The position numbers and the translations under genes are program-made. Positions 11,311 through 21,800 of a stretch of DNA of 64,000 nucleotides are shown here, one piece after another. The notes under the pieces were generated by a model, which made no database searches, was not told the DNA's origin, and saw only the letters and a program-made list of their open reading frames with translations. The stretch is from Selaginella moellendorffii (lineage: Eukaryota; Streptophyta; Lycopodiopsida; Selaginellales; Selaginellaceae). Positions within the stretch are counted from its first letter, which is position 1, and each line of letters starts with the position of its first letter. The stretch lies in NCBI RefSeq assembly GCF_000143415.4, contig NW_003314273.1:1322563-1386562 (forward strand), given 5' to 3'.

Positions 11311-12329
11311 ACTTTGTCCATGCAAAGCTACCACAAACCAATTGAATCAATCCATCCCAAAGATTATGTCAAATTTTGCCATGTTCAACATAACAATGAC
11401 AATGTCCTCATTGTCCTCTGATACCAATGTTAAAATCTGGCACTAAAAGACAAAGATTAGTCCCAATATAGTGAAATCCCTTTTTACTTTCCATGTCCCC
11501 ACTTTGACTCTTGCTTGTCGAAGTACCTCATTAATGCTTTGGCTACCTTGAACAAACTTTATTGTCCTCGGTTCGCCTAGTTGCTGCACTATTAGTCTGG
11601 CTTGCCAGACTATATCTGCAACCACAAAATTATCCAAAACACCCGTGTTAATAAAGATCTTAACAAAGTTACCTTTGAACTTCCCTCGGAGGGCTAATAA
11701 ATGTTGCAAACAACTCTCTACCAAAATTGCTCATGTAATGAGTAACTTTGAGCTAGGGACTGAATCACATACCTCAATTTGGTTTTTAACTGACTTAATG
11801 GCAATATTGACTCTAACCTTTTTCGGGTAGGGACATTCTCTAAAAAAGTGTCATGTTTCACCACAGTTGAAGCATTCATTGTTTCCCACACTAGTAGCCA
11901 ACTTGACCTTCTTATTTGTCAATTTGTCCCTTTTTGCCTATGTACTTGCTTGCTAGCCATCGGATTTGCCTTTCTGAAAGCCTGAGAACTCATTTTTAAA
12001 GAAACTCTTTTTGAATTTTCTTTTGCCATATGTCCCCTTTGGTTTGGCTCCTTTGCTGAAAATGGATCTCGGCCCTGTTGTGTTCCCCTTTCGCAGGTTA
12101 TCATTGAAATGCACCTTAATAGCCGCATCCAATTCTTCTTTGTAGTTAATTGGGTTCCAACACATCACCTTGCCTCAAGCCCAGGTTTGCAAGTCTGATA
12201 TGAAGGCATAGAACACATCCATATCACCCATATCTATGACAAATATCCTTTTTGCTATAAACGCATTCATATACTCTTGAATAGTTCCAGTTTGCTTCAG
12301 CCTACTCAACTCATCCGTTAAGTGTAAAG
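11308..12329 (-). pseudogene. Chromovirus family B, copy a: protease and gag, minus strand
   Basis: Minus-strand fragments match the 36962-43798 element: the protease region (INTGVLDNFVVADIVWQA; usual D-T/S-G worn to N-T-G), and gag with FSKGAKPKGTYGKRKFKKS and [16 protein letters not shown]. At 11418-11463 a scrap of family A primer site and LTR (CTGATACCAATGTTAAAATC) interrupts it. The fragment ends at 12329, where a plus-strand B copy is inserted, and continues at 15182. Stops and shifts are frequent. Confidence 0.8.
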
Positions 12330-12359
12330 TGTAAGGAACCAACTCCCTATGGTTGCTAT

Positions 12360-13612
12360 GACTAAGGTCAAAGCTATGACTAAGGCTAGTGGGGGCTTGT
12401 TACAAAGCATCCCAATTACAAATCGTCCATGGAAATGTCTTACGATGGACTTCATCACGGGACTCCCCTCAAGCGAGGGGTTCGATGCAATATTCGTGGT
12501 GGTGGACCAATTTTCAAAGTTGGCACATTTCATACCCACCACAATGGAAGTGGATGCGGAAGGTGTGGTGAAGCTATTCTTCAAACAAGTGGTTCGAGTG
12601 CGGGGAAGGCCAGGAGAGATTATCTCAGATCGAGACAAGATCTTCACCAGTAGGTTCTGGAGAACTCTCATGGAATAGTATCGCACCAAGTTGAAATTTA
12701 GCACAGCCTATCACCCACAGACAGGTATTGGGTATTAAGTCAAGTTTGACGGCACTAACACTTCTTGACAGACGGACAAACAGAATAGGCAGCTGGAGGA
12801 TTATTTGTGATGCTATGTCTCGGGAGACCAGACATATTGGGTAAGTCATTTGGGACTTGCGGAAATGTGTTATAACAACTCACCACATTCAAGTATCGGG
12901 GTGAGTCCATGGGAAATCATCAATGGGCGAGCTATTGAAGGTCCTATGGAACTTGGCGTGGCCGAGTATCATGAAGAGTTACCTGTAGAGGAGGCATTCA
13001 CGGTGGAAAGACTCAACATTTGGAATCTAGTGAGGGATTCCTTGAAATGGGCTCAACAAAGGTAAACCAAGTACGTGAACCAGAAGTGCCGGGATGTAGA
13101 GTTCCAAGCTGGGGAGAAGGTGTGGCTGAACACCAAGAACCTCAGGCTACCAAGTGGGATCAGCCAAAAGTTGACCCAAAGGTAAAAGGACATGTATTCC
13201 TGTAAATCAATTAATCTTGAGTTCCTTAAGCAGGTTCGCAGGGCCTTATGAGATTGAGGTACGAATCGGTAAAGTGTCTTACCGTCTCCGACTTCCTCAA
13301 CAGATGGGGAAGATGCACCTAGTGTTCCACGTGAACTTACTCAAGCCGTACTTTAAGGATCCACTTTGCAAGGACCAAATAAGACCTTTACCTGAGGTTA
13401 TCCAAGGGGAAGAGGAATACGAAGTCGAGGCCATCCTCAATGCCCGCAAGAGCAAGTAACAAAGACATGAGGTGAGAGAGTTCCATGTGAAGTGGAAAGG
13501 ATTTCCACATTGCAAAGCAATATGGGAATTGAAGGAAAACCTATTGAATGCACAAGATCTAGTGGAGGAATTTTTGCAAGATAGAACTCTATGCATTTAT
13601 GCAAAATTCAAT
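12360..13612 (+). pseudogene. Integrase and chromodomain of B copy b
   Basis: Integrase core with TMDFITGLPSSEGFDAIFVV, EIISDRDKIFTSRFWRTLME and a worn H-P-Q-T segment where the catalytic E should follow. Next come YNNSPHSSIGVSPWEIING and the C-terminal FAGPYEIEVRIGKVSYRLRL. A chromodomain ends it: EEEYEVEAILNARKSK, then EVREFHVKWKGFPHC. Chromodomains of this kind steer chromovirus integration to heterochromatin. Stops near 12676, 13063, 13203 and 13457 and a disrupted region after 12720 make it non-functional. Confidence 0.88.
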
Positions 13613-13647
13613 TAAAGAATCTATTTGTGAAGTTGAGCAATGGCATA

Positions 13648-14003
13648 TGTTAGGACCCAAAGGCGCGCCGAAGGTAAGCTAATTAGCATGGGTTAGCTAA
13701 ATCGACCAGGCATAGTGAACTACGCCTGACTCCCCACGGGGATGTCGAATTCGTAGACGTATTCTACAGAGGTTGGGTTCGAGTTCCAACCCCCTAGTAA
13801 AGCAAGGTTGGGTTCAAATCCCAACCCCATACTAGGGCATGGTGGGGTGAGGGGTATAGGGACACCTATATTCCATTGTCATGGGCTCTTGGCCAGGGAG
13901 GCTAACTTAGGCACAGTGCTAAGTGGGGGGATGCCCCCAGAGACATGGTCAACAAGTCGTAGGATAAAAAGAGACGTTCGATAAGGGCATCGAACTTCTT
14001 CCA
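13648..14003 (+). other. 3' untranslated segment of family B with tRNA T-arm-like hairpins
   Basis: Begins TGTTAGGACCCAAAGGCGCG and runs to the polypurine tract. It contains a stem-loop CGTAGA-CGTAT-TCTAC(A/G) near 13752 followed by TTGGG-TTCGAGT-style hairpins near 13774 and 13809. The same order recurs in other B copies and in element C. Confidence 0.7.
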
Positions 14004-14016
14004 TGGGTGGTGGAGT

Positions 14017-15176
14017 TGTAAGGAACGAACTCCCCGAGGTGTCATAGGCTAAAGGATCCACGAAAGCATGACCGAAATGACAAAGAGTTCATCGGATGGG
14101 ACCGAGTCTGAGATCGAGTCCAAGACCGACTTTGAGACCGAGTTCAAGATAGAGTCCGGGTCCGAGTCCGAGGCCGACTCGGAGACCGAGTTCAAGGCCG
14201 AGTTTGAGACAGAGTCCGAGATCCGAGATCCGAGATCGGGTCCGACACCGAGTCCAAAGTCGAGTTCAAAGTCGAGTATGAGATCGGGTCTGAGATCGAG
14301 TCAAGGACCGAGTCCGAAATCAGGTCTGAGATCGAGTCCAAGATCGAGTCCGAGACCAAATCCGAGTACTAATACAAGTCAAGGGGTGAAAGCCCAAAGC
14401 ATGCATCTCCCGGGGGGGGGGGGGGGGGGGGGGGGAGGGGGCTGCAGGCTGTTCCAAAAGTATAGTAGGGATAGGGAGGTCCAGGAACCAGTCTTGAAGG
14501 AACTTTCCAGTGGTGCTTCCAAACTGACTTGAGGTTGAGACTGGGGCCGAGGGGCCTTGGGTGGGAGTGAGCATGGACTCGGGTGGTGTCGGAGGGGCCA
14601 CCCAAAGAAGTGCTCAAAAGCAGCTCCCACTCCCGAAAGGGAAACCGACTGTGGTGCTCCCGACTCATGTGGAGTGGTGCCCCACTTGAGTACCTTGTGG
14701 CTCATTAATCCTCACCCTTCCTAGGGGCTTGGGCCTTCCCTTTGGGATGGAAGTTTGGGGGTAGAGGTACCCATACCGGGCCGTTAGGCCACGGTGTTTC
14801 GCCCCGGCTTTCCAAAGCAAGTGTTGCACCCAAGGCTTGGGATTTAGAGGGTCCCATGATCAAGTCTTGTTAAACCAAGGGATGTTAGGAACCTGGATGC
14901 TTGGTGTGCTTGGCTACTTGTGCCTGCGAGGAGTGTAGCCGAACCTTAAGTCTAGTCTAACCCGGGGAAGGGGATTGGGAGAGATTTGGGAATTCGTGGA
15001 TGGATGGCTAACGCTCTGTTGTTCGTGTAGTGACTAGCTGAAACTAAGTAGGACCAAGTAGGAGCTGGTACAATAGATGGGAACCTTGGCGAGGGAACTT
15101 AGCAAAAGCCAAGGCAGTGTTGGTCCGATAGACGAGGTAAGCTGGCAAATTGGAAATGAAAAATTTCAGGCTTACA
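14017..15176 (+). repeat. 3' LTR of B copy b (1160 bp)
   Basis: Starts TGTAAGGAAC and ends GGCTTACA, giving TGTAAG...CTTACA terminal inverted repeats. It holds a degenerate hexamer array (14093-14380), the box GGGGTGAAAGCCCAAAGC (about 14382), a run of 24 G (14412-14435), TTCCAAAAGTATAGTAGGGA (about 14452) and a GC-rich 3' half. Confidence 0.88.
14093..14380 (+). repeat. Degenerate GAGWYC hexamer array in B LTR
   Basis: About 48 hexamers of GAGTCC, GAGATC, GAGACC and GAGTTC types. Being a multiple of three, the array stays open in every frame and produces artefactual Glu-Ser, Arg-Ser and similar repeats. It is not coding. Confidence 0.85.
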
Positions 15177-16282
15177 TAGAGTAGCATTTGAAGGAACGTA
15201 AGTCATGTAGATCCTTACCTTCATCATTTCCCAAGTGGCCACTAGTCCTTCATTGGCCTTTCTTGTTCTCCACCAAGACTTGGCATTATCTGCCAAGTAT
15301 GGTTTGCATATAAGACAATCTCTGAGCTCGGTAATCGCAATGCTCAGAAGTAATCCTCCATATTATAAAATCAATTTTCCACCACTTTATAGTCATTCAC
15401 TCCTTTGAAGACCAGTGGGGGCTTTGGTTTGTACTTGGGAACTACTTGAGGGACTGATTCCACTTCAGTTTGTTTGACCTTATCCGGTTCTGCCTTAGTC
15501 CCCACCAAATGGTGCATGCCTTTTGCGCTGTTAGCATCTACAGTCTTTTGCTTTTTCTTCTGCTTCTCGTCATGTTTAGCTTGTATACGAGAGTCTCCAG
15601 TAGGTCATTGGTTAGTGCCAATAGTCCTTCTAGAATGTTCAATCGAACCTTGGATGACCGAACCTCACCACCGGACTTCTGTTTGGAACTTTCCTCACGA
15701 AGTACTCCTCATATAAGGATTCCTCATCCATAGCTTCCTTTTCAATTGAAAGCTCTATCTCTAAAGGAGGTTTTGTCTCTGCCTTGGTTCATTTATGCTT
15801 TGCCTTTGCCATCTCTCAGCAATCCACCTCTATCCTTCGCTAGAATTGAGGAAAAAAGCTCTGATACCAAATTGTAAGCCACCATTTTTTCCTTTTCAAT
15901 TTGCTAGCTTACTTCATACATCCAACCACCACAGCTTTGGCTTTAGTTAAGTTCCCTTGCCAAGATTCCTGCTTATTGTATTACCTCTTACTTGGTCATA
16001 CTTGGTCTTAGCAACTCACTACACGAGCAATGGAGCGTTAGCCATCCAACCACAAATTCCCAAATTCTCTCCCAATCCCCCTTCCTGGGAGGATTGGATT
16101 GGACTGGACTTAAGGTTTGGCTACACTCCCTGTAGGCACAAGCAGCAAAGTAAACCAAGCCTTCAGGTTCCTAACATCCTTTAGTACAACAAAGTTTGGT
16201 CATGGGACCTTCTAAATCCCAAGCCTTGGGTGTAACACTTGCTTCAAAACACCAGGGGGAAACACCGTGGCCAAATGGCCCG
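15177..16282 (-). mobile_element. Chromovirus family B, copy a: gag start, primer site, partial 5' LTR, minus strand
   Basis: Continuation of copy a beyond the nested copy b. Minus-strand gag ([20 protein letters not shown] near 15240-15296), primer-binding site (CTGATACCAAAT, 15861-15872) and LTR from 15873 (TGTAAGCC) to 16282. The LTR lacks its first roughly 740 bp, including the hexamer array, and joins directly at 16283 to the 3' untranslated region of another minus-strand B copy. Confidence 0.82.
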
Positions 16283-17032
16283 GTCTACCACCAATAGAAG
16301 AAGTTCAATGCCCACATTGAATGTCTCTTTTTAATCTTACAACTTGTTGACCATGTCTCTAGGGGCATTCCCCCACTTAGCGGTGTGCCTAAGTTAGCGT
16401 CCTTGACCAAGAGCCCATGACAACGAAATATAGGTGTCCCTATACCCCTCACCTCACCATGCCCTAGTATGGGGTTGGGACTCAAACCCAACCTCCGTAG
16501 AATACATCTACGGATTCGACATCCCCATAAGGAGTCGGATGTAGTTCCCTACGCCTAGTCGATTTAGCTAACTGATGCTAATTAGCTTATATTTGGCATA
16601 ATTTTGAGTCCCATTATATAATATTGCTCAATTCCTCAAATAGAATCTTTAACTGAATTTTGCATAAATGCAGAGTTCTACCTTGCAAAAATTTCTCCAC
16701 TAGATCTTGTGCATTCACTAGGTTTTCCTTGAATTCCCATATTGCTTTGCAATGTGCAAATGTTTTCCACTTCACATGGAATTCCCTCACCTCACATCCT
16801 TGTTTCTTGCTCTTGCGCGCATTGAGGATGGCCTTGACTTCATATTCCTCTCCCCCTTGGATAACCTTAGGTAAAGGTCTCACTTGGTCCATGCGAAGTG
16901 GATCCTCAAAATATAGCTTGAGTAAGTTCACGTAGAACATAGGGTCCATCTTCCCCATCTCGCGAGGAAGTCGGAGGCGGTAAGGCACTTTACCAATTCG
17001 AGCCTCAATCTCATAAGGCCCCGTGAACCTAC
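16283..17032 (-). mobile_element. Chromovirus family B, copy c: 3' region and chromodomain, minus strand
   Basis: Minus-strand 3' untranslated region (16283-16610, with the hairpin CCGTAGA...TCTACGG near 16500) and the chromodomain end of pol (about 16660-17030): FTGPYEIEARIGKVPYRLRL, GEEYEVKAILNARKSKKQ and EVREFHVKWKTFAHC. Element C is inserted at 17033; the copy resumes at 24699. The interrupted sequence rejoins cleanly when compared with 38880-38910. Confidence 0.85.
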
Positions 17033-18795
17033 TGTGAGACACCAAATCCCTAGGCCCCAAAGTGGAGCTGGAAGGGCGCCACATGGTAGTGGCCGAAGCG
17101 AGAGCCAAACGAGCGTAACACGTTTGGACCAAAAGCTCCGACTTGAAAAGTCAAGAGCGGGAGTGGAACTCCCAACGAAGTGCTCGAGGAACGAGCATGA
17201 AGCGAGCAAAAGGCGAGGCTCCAAAAAGGGACCCAAAAGGACCAACACATGACACATGGGAGTGTCCGAGATGGACTCGAGTTGGAGTCCGAAGTGGAGT
17301 CCGAGATGGACCCGAGTTGGAGTCCGAAGTGGAGTCCGAGATGGACCCGAGATGGAGTCCGAGATGGAGTCCGAAGTGGAGTCCGAGGTGGACCCGAGAT
17401 GGACCCGAGTTGGAGTCCGAAGTGGAGTCCGAGATGGACCCGAGATGGAGTCCGAGATGGAGTCCGAGATGGAGTCCGAAGTGGACCCGAGATGGACCCG
17501 AAATGGAGTCCGAGATGGAGTCCGAGATGGACCCGAGATGGAGTCCGAGATGGAGTCCGAGATGGACCCGAGATGGACCCGAGATGGAGTCCGAGATGGA
17601 GTCCGAGATGGAGTCCGAAGTTGAGACCGAGACCGGGACCGAGATCGAGACCGAGACCGAGACCGAGACCGAGATCGGAACCGAGACCGAGACCGAGGCC
17701 GAGGCCGAGACCGAGCCCGAGCCCGAGTCCGAGTCCGAATCCGAGTCCGAGTCCGAGTCCGAGTCCGAGTCCGAGTCCGAGTCCGAGTCCGGAGCCTGAG
17801 AGGGTGAAAGCCCAAAGCGTTCGTCTCCCAGACCCTGGGGGGTTTGGTGAGCTCCAAAAGTATAGTAGGGGGAGGACTGCAGTGGAGCCAGTTTGGCCAG
17901 GAAAGGCCAGTTTGGCCGAGGAAGGCCGGACCCAGTGTTGGGTGATGAGCTGCCCACTGGGAAGTCCAAGACTAGAGTGAACACGGACCGACAAGTGGGG
18001 TAGCTTGGTGAAGTGTTCAAGAGCCGGCTCTAGTTCCCCCGGGAGATCGACTGGCCGATGCTCCCAGTCCAAGTGTGGGTGGCACTACCTACTTGGATAC
18101 CTGTCGTGGCTCAACGGAACCTCGCTCTAAGCCCATGGCTAGAGCACCTAAAGGCGAAAGACGAGGAGAGTACCCAGGTGGCTCGCGTAAGGCCACGGTG
18201 TTCCGAAATGTTGTCCCAAAGGCCCAGACTGTGGAAAGGAAGAGGAGCAGTCCTCTGGGGTAGTGACCAAGGACACAGTCGTGTGGTGAGGAAGTCCCAG
18301 AGGGCCGTGGGACTTAGTGGTCGGGCCTGTGGGTCTCGATCCAGTGGCAGTGTTGGCAAACACGGCCAGGGGCAGGAAGGGACTTAGTGGGGACTGACCG
18401 AGGGATATTGGGGAAGGCTATTCCCCTTGTCGGTGGGCATCCTAAGGATGCTAAGGAGTGGATCTGAGATGACCACTCACGGATGGTTTGCCTAGTCTTG
18501 GAGAGCCAAGACGGGGATGCAAGTGGTATTGGACTACCAGTGTGGCAAAGGTGATTGGGCATGGCCTTAGCGTAACAGGCCGCTATGTCGGTGGTACCTT
18601 TGAGTGTCGGTCATGGGATCGGACACGTGGAGCACTTGGACCAAGTGCAAATGTTGAGTGGCATGGATGCCATTCTCGGGGCTAGCAAGTCCCAAGTCCT
18701 GGATTGGACTTATGGAGGTTGTGAATGAGACTCCTCCAAGTGGTCAGAGGTGTGGTTAAGTGACTAAAGTAGAATGGAAAATTTAGTCGCTTACA
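17033..18795 (+). repeat. 5' LTR of element C
   Basis: A 1763-bp direct repeat at a constant offset of 5903 bp to the 3' LTR. Order: hairpin-rich head, 12/11-bp array then hexamer array (17262-17800), GTGAAAGCCCAAAGC box (about 17804), AAAAGTATAGTAGGG (about 17857), hairpin-rich tail. Confidence 0.95.
17262..17800 (+). repeat. Tandem array in element C 5' LTR
   Basis: 17262-17620 alternates 12-bp GAGTCCGAGATG or GAGTCCGAAGTG with 11-bp GACCCGAGATG. 17621-17725 is mainly GAGACC and GAGGCC hexamers, and 17726-17800 is almost pure GAGTCC. All frames remain open, so long low-complexity frames on both strands here are artefacts. Confidence 0.95.
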
Positions 18796-18810
18796 ACTTG
18801 GTATCGGAGC
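18796..18810 (+). other. Primer-binding site of element C
   Basis: ACTTGGTATCGGAGC directly follows the LTR end TTACA. It differs from the B-family site (ATTTGGTATCAGAGC) at two positions and is still complementary to initiator tRNA-Met. Confidence 0.85.
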
Positions 18811-21800
18811 TGTTCCTTAGTCCGACTTTTATTGGTGCTCAAGTATATCACCACTAGTGTTGGCATCGGAAGGTCCGAGGAGTGGGCCTATCCTTGAGGA
18901 GTAGCAAGTCGGGAAGACATGGCTCTCCATTACAGTTCATGTGTGAACTTGTAGACGAGGTGGTGGATAGAAAAGGGCCAATAATGGAACGACTTTGGGA
19001 TCTTGGGAACAGTATATGGTTTTCCTCAAAGAGTTGAGGATGTGATCCAGACGAGCGTTTGACTTAGCAAACTGGCTAATGTAGTTGTGGTAAACAACTA
19101 AAGTTGGGATCATGGGAAAGATAAAGACTCCAAAGCAATAAAGGAGTCACAAGATTTTCCTCATATAGTTGAGGTTGGTGCTCATGAATGTGAGACCAGA
19201 AGCGATGACCGTGAGAGGTCAAGTATGGATGAGGACACGAGTCCTTGAAATGGTAGCCGGGGCTACCTCTAATAAATGCTGGAACAACCCAAGGAGTTGG
19301 GGGTGTATTAAGTGGATGAGTTGGTATTCTCATCACATGGACAAGTAGTCCTAAGGGGCAAAGGTTGCCCCCAGAGAACAAAATCAAGTGTCGGAGTAAC
19401 ACTTGTGAAAATAGTCCTTTTGAGTAGGACAGGAATGCAAGAAGTGTATTCCAGTGAGCTAGTGCCTCACAAATAGGACCTTACGGGTCTGTGGATTAAC
19501 CAAGTCCAAAACTGCTGGATGACTCAAGTGGAGTCAACGGATGGTCCTAAAAGGACTGATAGAAGCATTTGGACTGAGGTGTGTTGTACCCCACAAAGGA
19601 TGGGGGGGGATCATAGGATCCAAGGATGAGAACAGAGGGTATCTCATCGATGGCAAAATGTGCCATGCTAAAGTCGTGGGAAAGGTATTCCCAAAAAGAA
19701 AACAACTTTGACACAAAGTTGTGTGTGACCTCTATGGTGCAGTGCTAACGGATGGTTGGCATGAGAAAGAGCGGTGTTGGTCTTGGCAAAGACTTAGACA
19801 CAAAGAAGAAGTGTCATAGAGGTAGGCTCGTGGAGCCGATGGTGTGGAGACACCAAATGTGCCAAGGTGTGATACCTTGAGGCTATGTTGGTGGGTTCAT
19901 GAGAACCCCTTGCCAAAGGAATCCCAATGGAAATGGGAATGGCATAGCCTAAGCTGCAGAGCATGCAGTTGGAGTGTGGTGACCCAAATAATGATGGAGG
20001 TGTGAAAGCACCAAGCAATGAGTTGTAGGACTTGACAACTATGAGGCAACTAAGCAAGAGGTGCAAAATAACTGGTTAAACGGGTAGAAGGTAGCTACCC
20101 AAGACTTCTAGCATAGGGAAGTCGGATATACCCTTGCGGGGGATAAGTTGCTTATGTTGCGATATAGTAAGTCAATGTCATAAAAGGAAATACTCATTGT
20201 CAAGAAAGCCATCATTGGGACACCTGAACACTCTAGAACACCAGAAGGTGGTGTTTGATGTCGCGAGGGCAATGGATAAAGCCCAAGGGACTAAGTCCCT
20301 AGCGAATGATGGATAGAAGGTGCTATCCAAATGTCCAAGGTTGCGGAGACAGGAGAGGACTGTCTACCCAAGTTGGACAAAGCCAAAAATGGAATTTTGG
20401 CAAGGCTAGTGATGGGCATGTAAAGGCCCATAAGCAACAATGTAATCCCAGTGTGTGGGATTATAAGGTGAGCATACCCGGATTGAGGAACCACTCCCTG
20501 GGCTATTGGGTAGGTTCATCCCTAAGAATACTTGTTAAGGCATGATAGAAAGTGCAAAGCTATCCTCCTGATCTGGAGGAGAATGACCGAAGGAAAGGTG
20601 TGAAGCCAAAGGCAAGTAGTATTGGGATGGAACTGAACCATAGAAATCGAAGGGCATAACCAAGGTTGGTTATGCCAGCTGGGAGTGGGGAATCAAGTGG
20701 GGGCTCAAGGGTGTTGCCGCTAGCAACCGTGATGCCATGGAGAGTCTAAGTTATGGAATTGTCCATGTTAGACTATGTGGCATTTGGAAGGCTTGCAAAA
20801 AGGGAGGCCTTAGCAAGCTAAGGGACAGAGTTCCTTCAAGGTTCCCAAAGATGATTCTAGGTAGCTTAGTACCTAGAAAGGCCAAGTGTAAATGGTTCAT
20901 GGAACGCGCGAAATCAGAGTGGCGCAGCAGAAGCGTGGTCTTGAAGCTTGCCATGAGGCAAGGCTATCAAGGTTAGGGAAGTAGTTCCCGAGTGTTCAAG
21001 GAGAGGGCTTTGAACGAAAGTCAATGGTCAAGGACTTTCACGCTTATGCAGGAACCATGTTACAGTGGTTGGAGGACTTGCCAAGCGAGATTGGCATGTC
21101 GGGGGAACAAATACCCTAGTTGAAGGTGATAACTTCAAAAAGGGTGGGCCATGGGGCCGAGCATGGAGGAGTCCATGCATGATCACAGACATGTCAAGTG
21201 AGAGGACTTGGCAGTGTGGAGGAACTAGGTTCCTAAGCTGTGATCTGTAGCGCGCTTTAAAAATAAGTTGGTGCACCGGCGTGGGGAGTCACGCCAGGCA
21301 TCTTGTGTGATGCCGTCCGTAGATGCATATACGGAGGTTGGGTTCGAGTCCCGACCCTCTAGTGCTTGGGTTCGAGTCCCAAATCACTAGGGCGTGGTGA
21401 TGGTTTGGAATATGAGGACACTCATATTTCGGTGGTCATGGACTCTCAGTGGGGAGACTGGTTTGGGCACACCGCCAAGCGAGGGATGCCTCGGAGTCGT
21501 GATGCACGGTTAGATTGCTTAGTGTGAAAGCTTAGCATATCTAACTTGAATGCTTTGGTGCAAGTGGCACCAAGGTCGTGGTGAGTGAGATGGGGACACC
21601 TAATCTCAGTTGCTATGAACCCTTGGCCGTAAGGGCTGGCTTGGGTGCACCGCCAAGTGTGGGGGATGCCCCCGGGGTTATAGTCAACAACTTGGAGGTC
21701 TAGAAGACCAAGTACCTCTTGGCAACTCTGTTAAAGTGCCAAGGTGAGATCACTAGGTGATCTTATGGCCAGATAAGGACAAGGTCCTTGGTTGGCTAAG

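Larger units (their letters stand above)
12330..15176 (+). mobile_element. Chromovirus family B, copy b: internally deleted, plus strand
   Basis: Starts TGTAAGGAACCAACTCCC (first 18 bp of the B LTR) and ends GCTTACA at 15176. It is flanked by TAAAG (12325-12329) and TAGAG (15177-15181), a worn 5-bp target duplication inside the gag of minus-strand copy a. The left end jumps after 18 bp from the LTR to the integrase, so most of the 5' LTR, gag, protease, RT and RNase H are gone. What remains is integrase, chromodomain, 3' untranslated region, polypurine tract (about 14004-14016) and a full 3' LTR. Confidence 0.85.

Noticed and set aside
14412-14435. G runs as functional G-quadruplex elements
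   Set aside because: Runs at 14412, 32407 and 45459 vary greatly in length and are replaced by short sequence in other LTRs; simple slippage explains them.
17143-17980. Long open frames of Glu-Ser, Trp-Ser-Pro, Arg-Thr or Ser-Asp repeats on both strands (and the copies 5903 bp on)
   Set aside because: They exist because the 6- and 12-bp LTR arrays have no stop in any frame. Several frames are open at once on both strands and they sit inside LTRs.
18058-18387. A 109-codon frame present in both C LTRs
   Set aside because: It is duplicated only because the LTRs are duplicated, overlaps other frames on both strands and shows no domain; the underlying DNA is hairpin-rich LTR tail.
21326-21392. 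Possible true tRNA gene
   Set aside because: The T-arm hairpins are good, but no D-arm, A-box, proper anticodon loop or 7-bp acceptor stem can be built; kept only as a tRNA-like motif.
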